NCBI GenBank assembly: GCA_944380515.1
Contig: CALWHT010000016.1
Location: 1-64,000, forward strand
DNA length: 64,000 bases
Source: an uncultured Roseburia sp.
Lineage (GTDB): Bacteria > Bacillota > Clostridia > Lachnospirales > Lachnospiraceae
Reading direction: 5' to 3'
Shown piece by piece: positions 25,648 through 33,818 of the stretch. The notes beneath the pieces are model-generated. The model worked only from the letters and a program-made list of their open reading frames with translations. It was not told the DNA's origin and searched no databases. Every line of letters starts with the position of its first letter. Position 1 is the stretch's first letter. A program made the position numbers and the translations under genes.

Positions 25648-25680
25648 GAAACCCCGGAACAGCAATGTTTCCGGGGTTTC
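25648..25680. terminator. Strong hairpin downstream of glpP
   Basis: GAAACCCCGGAA (25648-25659) pairs perfectly with TTCCGGGGTTTC (25669-25680), a 12-bp stem with a 9-base loop. A long T run is missing on both sides, so it may act as a weak terminator or as an mRNA 3' stabiliser for the glycerol operon. The remaining 25340-25750 gap holds a TATAAT on the minus strand near 25370, the small frame above and AT-rich sequence. Confidence 0.55.
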
Positions 25681-25750
25681 TTCATGTACGGAAATATTCC
25701 GTGGGAATATTCTGCGGAAATTTTTTCCATATCCGGCAGCGCCGGAAGGG

Positions 25751-26317
25751 TTACAAAAACCACACCTCCTCATTGGTGGAGGAAATGCTTAAAACGCCCG
25801 CGTGGAGCAGCGCCATAATATCCTCCCTGTCGGATACCAGTCCTCCGGCGATGACCGGAACCGGGGAAAGGCCGCAGATTTTGGCGACGATTTTCGGCAT
25901 AAGGGCGGGAAGGATTTCAATGAGGTCCGGCTTTGCCGTCTTTATCTGCCGGTCAATATTTTCATAGGCCATGGAGTCGATGATAAAAAGGCGCAGTATG
26001 GAGAAAAGCCCAAGCTCGCCCGCGCGTTTGATCAGGGCCGGTTTCGTAGAGATAATGCCGTCTGCCCGGGTATATTTTTTAATAAAGTCCACTGCAATGT
26101 CTTTAGCGCTGAGTCCGTGAATCAAATCCAGATGAACCATTGCGATTTTCCCCGAGGCCTTTACGGTTTCGACAATATCCGAAATCGTGCAGATGTCGCC
26201 GTACAGGATAAAAATGACGGAGCTTTCACTGGAAAGGCATTTTTTGAGTCCTTCGTCGTCTTTGACGGCGGCAATGATGGGTGAGGCTTCGAGAGCTTCC
26301 TTAAATTCCTTTTTCAT
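25751..26317 (-). CDS. glpP: Glycerol-3-phosphate-responsive antiterminator GlpP
   Basis: 188 residues from the ATG at 26317 (GGAG six bases before). It shows the TIM-barrel-like GlpP pattern: SPIIAAVKDDEGLKKCL, VHLDLIHGLSAKDIAVDFI, ADGIISTKPALIKRA, IDSMAYEN and PVIAGGLVSDREDI. In Bacillus, GlpP with glycerol-3-phosphate binds the leader of glpD mRNA and stops early termination. Here it is the last gene of the oxidoreductase operon, and the operon has a leader terminator (29604-29656), which fits the same mechanism with feedback on its own synthesis. Confidence 0.9.
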   Translation of the reverse strand: MKKEFKEALEASPIIAAVKDDEGLKKCLSSESSVIFILYGDICTISDIVETVKASGKIAMVHLDLIHGLSAKDIAVDFIKKYTRADGIISTKPALIKRAGELGLFSILRLFIIDSMAYENIDRQIKTAKPDLIEILPALMPKIVAKICGLSPVPVIAGGLVSDREDIMALLHAGVLSISSTNEEVWFL

Positions 26318-26379
26318 ATAGAACTCCTTTTTCAAAAATCTATACTGATTATATAATAAAAGCTCTTTTGCCGCCACGC

Positions 26380-26745
26380 TTATTTCGCGGGGACATTGCC
26401 GGCTGCGATAATATCTGCGCCCGTGCCCGCTGCATTGCTTAAAATTACGTCGCCGATGCGCACGGGGGCCGCGGCCCGGACACCCTTTAAGGCATCCATG
26501 CAGGCAAAGATTTTATCCTTCGGAATATCCGAGGATGTTTTGACATTCACCATCGGATGGATTCCTCCCGTCACATGAACCGTCGAGGTTACGATACGGG
26601 TCGGGTTGGTTACTTCTTTTCTGGCGTAGGTATCGCCTCTGGGGCAGGTATTCCCGGTGACGGCGGTAACGCTGCCATCCTTTAGTGTCACGGTAACGGC
26701 GCATCCGAGCGGGCAGCCGATACAGGTTAATTCTCTGGTACTCAT
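26380..26745 (-). CDS. DUF1667 protein, small partner of glycerol-3-phosphate oxidoreductases
   Basis: 121 residues. The N-terminus has CIGCPLGC and a further Cys in NTCPRG, the pattern of DUF1667, probably binding an Fe-S cluster or zinc. In anaerobic Firmicutes this gene accompanies two FAD-dependent oxidoreductases in glycerol catabolism, as here, and is thought to be a third subunit comparable to GlpC in function. It starts 14 bases downstream of the preceding oxidoreductase gene. Confidence 0.85.
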   Translation of the reverse strand: MSTRELTCIGCPLGCAVTVTLKDGSVTAVTGNTCPRGDTYARKEVTNPTRIVTSTVHVTGGIHPMVNVKTSSDIPKDKIFACMDALKGVRAAAPVRIGDVILSNAAGTGADIIAAGNVPAK

Positions 26746-26759
26746 AAAAGGTTCCCTCC

Positions 26760-28040
26760 TTATTTTTCAATCCGGATCGTGATGCTGCAGAGATCGGGAT
26801 ATTCGCCGAGCTTCTTCTTTTCAAGGATAATTTGTTCCATTTCTCCCGGAGCCATTACGGGACGCCTGCGCCTGCTGACACAGATATCGTCAAAATAAAC
26901 GGCGATACTGCAATTTTTATAAACGTCTCCCACCCGGAAACGGACCGTTAAGGTATCGCTCATTTCCGTCGGACGGACGTATTTGGGCACGGTATACCGG
27001 ACGCCGTCCGTGGAACGGATTTCAACGGTTTTCGCATGCTTTTTATTCCCGTGCCGGATATAATCGGCGGCATGCTTTCCTGCGGCCGCGGCCTCCTGTG
27101 ACACGTAGTCCACGAGGTCGTGGACGTGCAGCACGTTTCCGCAGGCAAAAACCCCTTCGATGCTGGTTTCCAGACTGTCATTCACAATGGGACCGGAGGT
27201 GACCGGGCTTAAGGCAATGCCTGCGCCCTTACTCAGCTCGTTCTCGGGAATCAGGCCGCAGGAGAGCAGCAGGGTATCACAGGTATAGCGCTCCTCGGTG
27301 CCGGGAATCGGCTTTCTGTCGGCGCCCACTTCAGCGATGGTGACGGCGCTTACCCGGTGCTTCCCCTCAATATCGATAACGGTATGGCTCAGCTTCAACG
27401 GTATGCCGAAATCATCCAGACACTGTACAATATTGCGCTTTAAGCCGCCCGAATAGGGCATCAGTTCGGCGACGACCTTCACCTTTGCGCCCTCGAGCGT
27501 CATCCGGCGCGCCATAATCAGCCCGATGTCGCCGGAGCCCAGAATGACGACCTCACGTCCCGGCATATAGCCTTCCATATTGACAAGGCGCTGGGCGGTT
27601 CCGGCGGAGAAAATGCCGGCAGGACGAAAGCCCGGGATATTGAGCGCTCCCCGGGAGCGTTCCCGGCAGCCCATGGCGAGGATCACTGCCGCCGCGCTGA
27701 TTTCAAACATGCCGTCGGTGCGGTTCATGGCGGTCACTTTTTTGCGGAAGCTTCCCGCTTCCGTGTCAACGCTGATATCCATGACCATGGTGTGAAGCCT
27801 GCAGTCAATGCCGCGCTCGGTGACCTGGTCGATAAAGCGGGCGGCGTATTCCGGCCCGGTCAGCTCCTCCTTGAAGGTGTGCAGACCGAAACCGTTGTGG
27901 ATGCACTGATTTAAAATACCGCCGAGCTCATTGTCCCGCTCCAGAATCAGAATATCTTCAATGCCGCAGTCTCTTGCGGATACGGCTGCGGCAAGTCCGG
28001 CAGGGCCGCCCCCGACAATGACTAAATCATAATATTTCAT
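26760..28040 (-). CDS. FAD/NAD-linked oxidoreductase of the glycerol-3-phosphate operon
   Basis: 426 residues. Two Rossmann nucleotide sites: LVIVGGGPAGLAAAVSARDC for FAD and EVVILGSGDIGLIMARRM for NAD(P). It also has GVFACGNVLHVHDLVD, the C-terminal FAD-ribityl contact common in this class. By family and context it passes electrons from the GlpA-like dehydrogenase, with DUF1667 as third member, and is a functional counterpart of GlpB. It is followed closely by the DUF1667 gene and preceded by the GlpA-like gene after 12 bases. Confidence 0.85.
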   Translation of the reverse strand: MKYYDLVIVGGGPAGLAAAVSARDCGIEDILILERDNELGGILNQCIHNGFGLHTFKEELTGPEYAARFIDQVTERGIDCRLHTMVMDISVDTEAGSFRKKVTAMNRTDGMFEISAAAVILAMGCRERSRGALNIPGFRPAGIFSAGTAQRLVNMEGYMPGREVVILGSGDIGLIMARRMTLEGAKVKVVAELMPYSGGLKRNIVQCLDDFGIPLKLSHTVIDIEGKHRVSAVTIAEVGADRKPIPGTEERYTCDTLLLSCGLIPENELSKGAGIALSPVTSGPIVNDSLETSIEGVFACGNVLHVHDLVDYVSQEAAAAGKHAADYIRHGNKKHAKTVEIRSTDGVRYTVPKYVRPTEMSDTLTVRFRVGDVYKNCSIAVYFDDICVSRRRRPVMAPGEMEQIILEKKKLGEYPDLCSITIRIEK

Positions 28041-28052
28041 AATGGCCTCCTC

Positions 28053-29504
28053 CTATGCTTCCTTATTCTGCCCGACGATGATCGTTCCGCCGGAGCCGTT
28101 TTTGGTGATGTCAAAAATACTCATGGGAACCTCACGCTCCAGGATTTCCATGGTGCGCGGGGTGCAAAAGCCCGCCTGGCAGCGTCCCATTCCGGCACGC
28201 GTGCGGCGCTTTACACCGTCCAGGGAGCGCGCGCCCAGCGGCCGGTGGATGGCGTCCATGATTTCACCCTCCGAAATCATTTCGCAGCGGCAGATAATAT
28301 TGCCGTATTCCGGATGCTCTGCGATCAGGCGGTTGCGTTCTTCCATGGAGAGTGTTTCCGGCCGCAGAACACCTTTCCGTACCGGAACAAAGGCCGGATT
28401 CTCGTTGAGAGAGAGTTTCTTACGAATGATTTCTGCCACCAGCTCTCCGATGGCGGGGGCGGAGGTGAGTCCCGGCGATTCGATTCCGGCGGCGTCGATA
28501 AAACCCGGAGCGTCGGCGGCTTCTCCGATGATGAAATCGTCGCCGTCCTCGTGGGCGCGCAGACCCGCAAAGGAGGTGATGACCTGCCGCAGCGGAAGCT
28601 CTTTGACACTGCGGCAGGCGGTTTTTGCAATAAAATCAAGTCCCGCCTGCGTAGTGTTTAAGGCCTCCCGGTCAGAGACATCCGCGGCTGTCGGGCCGAC
28701 CAGCAGATTTCCGTGAACCGTCGGGGTGACGAGCACGCCTTTTCCCATTTTAGAAGGAAGCTGGAAAACAGTATGGCTCACATGGGTTCCGGCGTCCTTA
28801 TCCAGCAGGAGATATTCCCCCTTCCGCGGCGTAATGTGAAGCTTACTTTGGCTTACCATATTATGAAAAACATCCGCGTAGACGCCGGCTGCGTTGACGA
28901 TGATTTTCGCGTCGACGGTATCCTCCGCTTTCGTGTCCGTGCGCCGGGTAAGTATGGAATAACCGTCTGCCTTTTTTTCAATGCCGGTTACCTCCGTATT
29001 GAGAAAAAAGGAAACGCCGTTGGTACAGGCATTTTCCGCAAATGCCATTGTCATATCGAACGGGCAGACAATGCCGCCGGTGGGGGCGAAAAGCGCGCAG
29101 ATGACATCGTCATTTAAGTTTGGCTCCATGGTTAAAAGCTCGCCGCGCTCTGCAATGCGAAGCCCGGGAACGCCGTTTTTCTGTCCTCTTGCCAGCAGCG
29201 CTTTCAGCGTGCCCCGGTCTTCCTCTCCGGTACAGACGACAAGGGAACCGTTTCTTCGGAAGGGAATATCCAAATCCTTTGCGAGAGCGTCCATCATGGC
29301 GTTTCCGCGCACATTAAGAGCCGCCTTTTTCGTGCCGGGCGCAGCGTCAAAGCCCGCATGGATAATGGCGCTGTTTGCCTTGGAGGTGCCGCAGCACACG
29401 TCCTCCTCCCGCTCCAGTACGCAGAAATTTCCGCAAAATTTTGATAATTCTCTTGCAATCGCGCAGCCGACGACGCCGGCTCCGATAATTGCCACATCAT
29501 ACAT
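28053..29504 (-). CDS. glpA: FAD-dependent glycerol-3-phosphate dehydrogenase, GlpA-like
   Basis: 483 residues from ATG 29504, which has GGAGGAAAG before it. The longer upstream frame crosses the leader terminator and is not used. A DAO-type FAD site (VAIIGAGVVGCAIAREL), ITPRKGEYLLLDKDAGTHV and TVHGNLLVGPTAADV mark the glycerol-3-phosphate dehydrogenase class. The C-terminal ~60 residues are a BFD-like [2Fe-2S] module (ICRCE, then C-x4-C in GRCQAGFC). It oxidises glycerol-3-phosphate to dihydroxyacetone phosphate. It is first gene of the operon. No glycerol kinase or transporter is in the window. Confidence 0.85.
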   Translation of the reverse strand: MYDVAIIGAGVVGCAIARELSKFCGNFCVLEREEDVCCGTSKANSAIIHAGFDAAPGTKKAALNVRGNAMMDALAKDLDIPFRRNGSLVVCTGEEDRGTLKALLARGQKNGVPGLRIAERGELLTMEPNLNDDVICALFAPTGGIVCPFDMTMAFAENACTNGVSFFLNTEVTGIEKKADGYSILTRRTDTKAEDTVDAKIIVNAAGVYADVFHNMVSQSKLHITPRKGEYLLLDKDAGTHVSHTVFQLPSKMGKGVLVTPTVHGNLLVGPTAADVSDREALNTTQAGLDFIAKTACRSVKELPLRQVITSFAGLRAHEDGDDFIIGEAADAPGFIDAAGIESPGLTSAPAIGELVAEIIRKKLSLNENPAFVPVRKGVLRPETLSMEERNRLIAEHPEYGNIICRCEMISEGEIMDAIHRPLGARSLDGVKRRTRAGMGRCQAGFCTPRTMEILEREVPMSIFDITKNGSGGTIIVGQNKEA

Positions 29505-29603
29505 AAGCTTTCCTCCTTCTCTCCGAGTGGGACGCGCTTTTGCGGGAGCGTGTATTTGGAAGCCCCCGCGGAAGCCATACGTCAAAATTTCCGGTAAGGG
29601 AAC

Positions 29604-29656
29604 AAAAAAAGAGCAAGAAAAATAAAACGATAACGCCCGCTTCATTTACCTTGCTC
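29604..29656 (-). terminator. Leader terminator of the glycerol-3-phosphate operon, likely GlpP target
   Basis: On the minus strand GAGCAAG (29656-29650) pairs with CTTGCTC (29617-29611) and is followed by TTTTTTT. It lies between the promoter at 29691-29718 and the GlpA-like start at 29504, so most transcripts would stop unless something prevents it. The operon encodes GlpP, whose known job is exactly this. Confidence 0.8.
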
Positions 29657-29690
29657 ATGTCTCTCGGTAATAATTTATTTCATTACTTAT

Positions 29691-29718
29691 ATTATAACAT
29701 GAAATTTTTCAGATGCAA
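29691..29718 (-). promoter_or_regulatory. Promoter of the glycerol-3-phosphate operon
   Basis: On the minus strand TTGCAT (29718-29713), 16 bases, TATAAT (29696-29691). It is placed just upstream of the leader terminator and divergent from the WYL regulator promoter. Confidence 0.75.
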
Positions 29719-29741
29719 GCAGAAACGTAAAGTGTTGCCTC

Positions 29742-29771
29742 TTGTATACCGGTGCCGCTGTGGGCTATAAT
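29742..29771 (+). promoter_or_regulatory. Promoter of the WYL regulator gene
   Basis: TTGTAT (29742-29747), 18 bases, TATAAT (29766-29771), 25 bases before the start codon. The -35 element is 24 bases from the -35 of the divergent glycerol operon, so one bound regulator could affect both. Confidence 0.7.
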
Positions 29772-29796
29772 AGGGAGCAGGAAAGGAAGAACGGCC

Positions 29797-30843
29797 ATGG
29801 CAAAATCCGAGAGACAGAAACAGAAGCTTTTATATATCATGCAGTATCTTCTGGAGAGAACCGATGAGGAGCACGCGGTTACGGCGCAGGATATCATCGG
29901 CTATCTGCTGGAAAACGGGATTTCGGCGGAGCGTAAAAGCGTGTATGCGGATATTGAGGCGTTAAGGCAGTTCGGTCTTGATATTCTGCGCAGAGGGGAC
30001 CGTGACGGCGGTTATTACATCGCAAGCCGTCAGTTTGAGCTGCCGGAGCTGAAGCTTTTGGTGGATGCCGTACAGGCATCGAAGTTCATCACGACGAAGA
30101 AATCAAGAGAGCTGATACATAAGCTGGAATCCCTTTGCAGCAGGGAGGAGGCAAAGCAGCTCCACCGTCAGGTCGTGGTGGCGGACCGGGGGAAAGCGGT
30201 CAACGAAAACATCTATTATAATGTAGATATGATATACAATGCCATTGCGGCAAACGTGAAAGTGCGTTTCCGGTATTTTGAATGGACGGTCCGCAAGGAA
30301 ATGAAGCTTCGTAGAGGCGGAGAACAGTATCTTGTCAGTCCGTGGCTTTTAACCTGGGATGACGAGAATTATTATTTGATCGCGTTTGATGACAGAAGCG
30401 GCATGATCCGCCATTACCGTGTTGATAAAATGCTCGGGATTGAGCTGACGGGGGAGGAGAGAAGCGGCCGGGAGGAATTTGCGGATTTTGACATCGCCGG
30501 ATATTCGAAAAAGACCTTCGGCATGTTCGCCGGGGAGGAGGAGACAGTCACGCTGCGGTGTGGCGAAGGGCTGACCGGAGTTATGATTGACCGCTTCGGA
30601 ACCGGGGTTTCCATGCGGGGAGCGGGAAAAGATGAAATTCTGGTTCGGGTGAATGTGGCGGTGAGCCGCCAGTTTTTCGGCTGGGTGACGGGACTTGGGC
30701 TGGGTGTGCGCATCGTTGGCCCGGCGCGGGTGGTTTCGGAATACCGGACGTATCTCTGTGAGATATTGCGGGGCTATGAAGGGAAGTTATCATGGGAGAA
30801 CGGAGGAGAACGTGAAGCAGAAAACGTATCAGCTTATGATTGA
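29797..30843 (+). CDS. WYL-domain transcriptional regulator
   Basis: 348 residues from ATG 29797 behind AGGAAGA. N-terminal winged helix (QKLLYIMQYLLER, then ISAERKSVYADIEALRQFG), followed by a WYL domain (VKVRFRYFEW and YLVSPWLLTWDDENYYLIAF) and a WCX-type C-terminal extension (YSKKTFGMFAGEEETVTLRC). WYL proteins sense nucleotides or nucleic-acid-derived ligands in several known cases; the ligand here is unknown. It is divergent from the glycerol operon, but nothing in the sequence shows that it controls it. Confidence 0.85.
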   Translation: MAKSERQKQKLLYIMQYLLERTDEEHAVTAQDIIGYLLENGISAERKSVYADIEALRQFGLDILRRGDRDGGYYIASRQFELPELKLLVDAVQASKFITTKKSRELIHKLESLCSREEAKQLHRQVVVADRGKAVNENIYYNVDMIYNAIAANVKVRFRYFEWTVRKEMKLRRGGEQYLVSPWLLTWDDENYYLIAFDDRSGMIRHYRVDKMLGIELTGEERSGREEFADFDIAGYSKKTFGMFAGEEETVTLRCGEGLTGVMIDRFGTGVSMRGAGKDEILVRVNVAVSRQFFGWVTGLGLGVRIVGPARVVSEYRTYLCEILRGYEGKLSWENGGEREAENVSAYD

Positions 30844-31381
30844 GGAAGTGCCGGTTACCGTGACGAAAAAGAAGATGAAGCACATGTATCTGCGCATTAA
30901 AAAAGAGGACGGGAGCGTTTTGATTTCCGCACCGTATGAGATGAGTGAGGAGCGGATTTACCGGTTTGCGAGCGAACGGCTGGACTGGATCCGTACGCAC
31001 CGTGAGAAATATCTTCGCGCGGCAAAGGAGCGGGAACAGGTCAGGCAGCCAGGCCCGGCGGAATTAAAGCGGGAGAAGGAGCGGTTCCGGCAGGAGGCGG
31101 AGCGGCTGGTGAAGAAATGGGAGCCGGTGATGGGCGTGTCCGTATCAGGCATTACCGTGCGCCGGATGAAAACCAGGTGGGGCTCCTGCAATGTAAACAC
31201 GCACCACATCAACCTCAATCTGGCGCTGGCGCAGAAACCGCCCGAGTGTCTGGAATACGTGGTGGTCCATGAGCTTGCGCATCTGCTGGAGCCGGGGCAT
31301 AATCCGGTGTTCTGGGGCTATATGACCCAATTTTATCCCGATTGGAAGCGGGTGCGCAAATATTTAAACGAGGAGCTTTAG
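30812..31381 (+). CDS. SprT/YgjP-like zinc metallopeptidase
   Basis: 189 residues. The start is a GTG at 30812 with GGAGG five bases before it, inside the end of the WYL gene (32-base overlap). The signature is VVVHELAHLLEPGHN, a HExxH zinc site followed by a third His, with TRWGSCNVNTHHINLNLALA before it. These are typical of the DUF45/YgjP family. Substrates are unknown; the family is cytoplasmic and often near nucleic-acid or stress genes. Its stop codon overlaps that of the opposing DUF4250 gene. Confidence 0.85.
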   Translation: MKQKTYQLMIEEVPVTVTKKKMKHMYLRIKKEDGSVLISAPYEMSEERIYRFASERLDWIRTHREKYLRAAKEREQVRQPGPAELKREKERFRQEAERLVKKWEPVMGVSVSGITVRRMKTRWGSCNVNTHHINLNLALAQKPPECLEYVVVHELAHLLEPGHNPVFWGYMTQFYPDWKRVRKYLNEEL

Positions 31382-31566
31382 ACGAACCGGTTTGTCTCGG
31401 CATCGTAGGTATAGCCGATGGCGGAAAGCTTTGCGGCAATTTCATCCGCATCCGCCGCAAAGGCGTCCGCGAAAGCGTCAAAGGATTTGTAATGATCCCG
31501 AAGCTGCGTGTTGACAAAGCTTAAAAGCATGATTGGGTCGCCTGGAAGTTTATCGTACATGAACAT
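31378..31566 (-). CDS. DUF4250 small protein
   Basis: 62 residues. The pattern LPGDPIMLLSFVNTQLRD, then YKSFDAF and IAAKLSAIGYTYD, is that of DUF4250, a tiny clostridial family of unknown function. The frame continues upstream, but the ATG at 31566 (or 31560) fits the GGAATGGAG ribosome site best. The last four bases overlap the stop of the opposing metallopeptidase gene. A hairpin repeat sits upstream (31579-31635). Confidence 0.75.
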   Translation of the reverse strand: MFMYDKLPGDPIMLLSFVNTQLRDHYKSFDAFADAFAADADEIAAKLSAIGYTYDAETNRFV

Positions 31567-31578
31567 ATAAATCGTAAT

Positions 31579-31635
31579 CTCCATTCCGGAGCGTTTTATG
31601 GAAAGGCTTATTTGCGACGCTCCGCACAAATAGCC
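31579..31635 (-). repeat. Dispersed hairpin element carrying a ribosome site, copy 1
   Basis: On the minus strand this reads a hairpin GGCTATTTGTG ... CAAATAAGCC (31635-31605) followed by TAAAACGCTCCGGAATGGAG (31598-31579), which is the ribosome site of the DUF4250 gene. The 20-base word and the hairpin arms recur upstream of whiA (49506-49600). A second small hairpin GTGCT/AGCAC lies just beyond (31636-31658). Confidence 0.65.
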
Positions 31636-31694
31636 GTGTGCTGAAGGTAACATAGCACAGGAAATCAAAAATTGCAAGTAAAGGAATAAGGAAA

Positions 31695-32078
31695 ATGGGA
31701 CAAAAGATTGATAAGGAAGTATTTGACAAATTTTTTACCGAGAGCTATTGCCCGGTGGATTATGAGACGGTGCGCGAGGAATTTGAGCGCATTGCGGAGG
31801 CCGGAAACGATATTTTCACCGGGAGCTATGAGGCGAGGAATCTGAACAGGGATAATTTTATTCTCTACCTGACCGGCGAAGCGTACTGCGATTTTGAGGC
31901 GGTCGTTCAGGAGGCGATGGATACGCTCAATCCCGAGATTCTGGACGCTGTGATGGATGTGGTCGAGCAGACGCCGGACGGGGACGAAATCACGGAAAAG
32001 TACTGGGATACGGGGCGGGAGCTGTTAAAGGAATTTCTGGAAAAGCTTTACGATACCGTAATTGCAACATGGAGGTAA
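31695..32078 (+). CDS. Hypothetical acidic protein
   Basis: 127 residues, no signal or membrane helix, strongly acidic and helical (DFEAVVQEAMDTLNPEILDA). No family recognised. It starts after AAGGAATAAGGAAA and ends 5 bases before the DUF6472-like gene, with whose ribosome site it overlaps, so the two are co-transcribed. Confidence 0.6.
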   Translation: MGQKIDKEVFDKFFTESYCPVDYETVREEFERIAEAGNDIFTGSYEARNLNRDNFILYLTGEAYCDFEAVVQEAMDTLNPEILDAVMDVVEQTPDGDEITEKYWDTGRELLKEFLEKLYDTVIATWR

Positions 32079-32083
32079 AACGG

Positions 32084-32263
32084 ATGGCGAAAACAAGCTG
32101 TGACACTTGTGTCTATAATGTTTATGACGAGACGGATGAGACCTGTTACTGCGAGGTCGATATGGATGAGGACGATGCGGCGCGCATCATGCAGGGGCAT
32201 TACCGGGAGTGCCCGTACTACCAGCTGGACGACGAATATGCGGTGGTAAAACATCAGATGTAG
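32084..32263 (+). CDS. DUF6472-like small cysteine-rich protein
   Basis: 59 residues. GGAGG at 32071 lies 8 bases before the ATG at 32084. Four Cys are arranged CDTCVYN, CYCEVD and CPYYQ, probably a small metal site, in an acidic context. This pattern is common in Lachnospiraceae and listed, as far as I recall, as DUF6472. Function is unknown. Confidence 0.65.
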   Translation: MAKTSCDTCVYNVYDETDETCYCEVDMDEDDAARIMQGHYRECPYYQLDDEYAVVKHQM

Positions 32264-32383
32264 GACAAAAGCACCTAAAAGTTGACAAAGAGTTGATAGA
32301 ATGCAACCGGCCTGTTTGCTAAAATCTAGGACAGAAGTCTTATATAAATTTCTGTAACAGAGGAGCAGAGAGGAGGTCGCATT

Positions 32384-33634
32384 ATGAAAAAAAGTTTTAA
32401 GAGAAGACTGAAAATCATATTCGGCACGATAGCGTTGCTTTTTTTGGTGTCGGAAATCTTTGTGATTGTTGAGATTCTTGGGGTTGGTTCGGTAGTCGGC
32501 AATATCATCAGCCAGATTGTGCTGCTGTGCATTAATATTACGGCTGTATTGATAGGATATTCTATGATTACCAAAGATTTGCTGGCGCCGCTGGTAGAGA
32601 TGGATTCCGCCGCGGTAGAGCTTTCCGAGGGAAATCTCACCGTCGATGTGGTACATGAGTCGCAGGATGAGGTAGGTACTCTGGCTGACAGCTTCCGGAA
32701 TCTCATCTCCGGTCAGGGCAGGATGATAAACGATATGTCCCATATCATACGTGAATTCAGGGATGGGAACTTTAACGTCAGGACAACCTGCAGCGAGGAT
32801 TACAAGGGAAGCTTTTCCGTAATTTTAGATGACCTGAGAGAGCTTGCAATATCGTTCAGCGCTACCATGAATAATATTGACAAGGCGGCGAACCAGGTTT
32901 CCTTAGAATCCGATGAGCTCTCGGACTGTTCCCAGCACCTTGCGAGCGGGGCAAGCGATCAGGCGGCGGCCGTAGAGCAGTTACTCGCAAGCTTTATCGG
33001 CATTATGGAGCAGTTGACGGAAAATAATAAGGCGACGGCGCAGACCTGCGATAATGCAAAGTTTATCGGGGAGCAGGCGGAGGTAAGCCGACAGAAGATG
33101 GGCGAGCTGACCGGAGCCATGGGGGAAATCCAGAAGACCTCCGGACAGATTGAGGAAATTATCAGCGAAATCGAAAATATCGCTTCACAGACCAATTTAT
33201 TATCCTTAAACGCAACGATTGAGGCGGCAAGGGCAGGTGAAGCGGGCAAGGGCTTTGCTGTTGTAGCGGATGAAATCCGTAAGCTTGCGGAGAACAGCGC
33301 GGCGTGCGCGGTCAGCACAAAGAAGCTGATCACGAAGTCCATACAGGACATCGAAAAGGGAAGTAGCATTACACTGCAAACGTCGGATACCATGAACGCC
33401 GCCATTCAGGAACTGGGCAGCCTGATAGCTGCCATTGAGGGTATCAGAGAAAATTCCCAGAAGCAGGAGACGATCATGAAGGAGCTTGAGGCGGGCGTAG
33501 AGCAGATATCGGGTGTCATTCAGAACAATTCGGCTGCGGCACAGCAGAATACCGCGTCCAGCCAGCAGCTTGCGGCACAGTCGACTGTGCTGAAGAATAT
33601 GGTGAACAAGTTCCAGCTTCGGGAAGCGGGCTAA
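32384..33634 (+). CDS. Methyl-accepting chemotaxis protein
   Basis: 416 residues behind AGGAGGTCGC. Two membrane helices (about 14-35 and 38-62) with almost no outside loop, so it lacks a normal ligand domain. A HAMP segment follows ([16 protein letters not shown]), then a signalling domain with the hairpin tip [20 protein letters not shown] and [20 protein letters not shown]. It may sense a cytoplasmic or membrane signal, or work with partners. The genes after it encode CheB-CheR proteins that could methylate and demethylate it. No CheA, CheW or CheY is in the window. Confidence 0.9.
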   Translation: MKKSFKRRLKIIFGTIALLFLVSEIFVIVEILGVGSVVGNIISQIVLLCINITAVLIGYSMITKDLLAPLVEMDSAAVELSEGNLTVDVVHESQDEVGTLADSFRNLISGQGRMINDMSHIIREFRDGNFNVRTTCSEDYKGSFSVILDDLRELAISFSATMNNIDKAANQVSLESDELSDCSQHLASGASDQAAAVEQLLASFIGIMEQLTENNKATAQTCDNAKFIGEQAEVSRQKMGELTGAMGEIQKTSGQIEEIISEIENIASQTNLLSLNATIEAARAGEAGKGFAVVADEIRKLAENSAACAVSTKKLITKSIQDIEKGSSITLQTSDTMNAAIQELGSLIAAIEGIRENSQKQETIMKELEAGVEQISGVIQNNSAAAQQNTASSQQLAAQSTVLKNMVNKFQLREAG

Positions 33635-33663
33635 GGCAGAACAGCAAAACAGATGAAATATTA

Positions 33664-33695
33664 CGGCAGGAGTCGGATTTTTCCGGCTCCTTTTC
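33664..33695 (+). terminator. Terminator after the chemoreceptor
   Basis: AGGAGTCGG and CCGGCTCCT pair around ATTTTT, followed by TTTT, 30 bases after the stop. Confidence 0.75.
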
Positions 33696-33818
33696 CCGTA
33701 TATAAATTGACAAATTTCAAAAACAGTTGATGAAAACAGTTTTTTTCTCGGGGAAATCATAGTATAATGACATTAGTACCAAATTTTACCAGAAATACGC
33801 TTGGGAGAAGTTAGTGTT

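Noticed and set aside
28042-28716. Long plus-strand open frame of 224 codons opposite the GlpA-like gene
   Set aside because: It is a mirror of a GC-rich coding strand. The minus-strand frame has complete FAD and Fe-S motifs and a ribosome site, the plus frame has neither.
31378-31677. Longer 99-residue version of the DUF4250 protein
   Set aside because: The extra N-terminus runs through the hairpin repeat and ribosome site and has no family similarity; the ATG at 31566 gives the normal family length.
32274-32305. Flagellar sigma-factor promoter before the chemoreceptor (TAAAAGTT ... TGATAGAA)
   Set aside because: The match to the consensus is partial and the spacing uncertain; a normal promoter could not be excluded.
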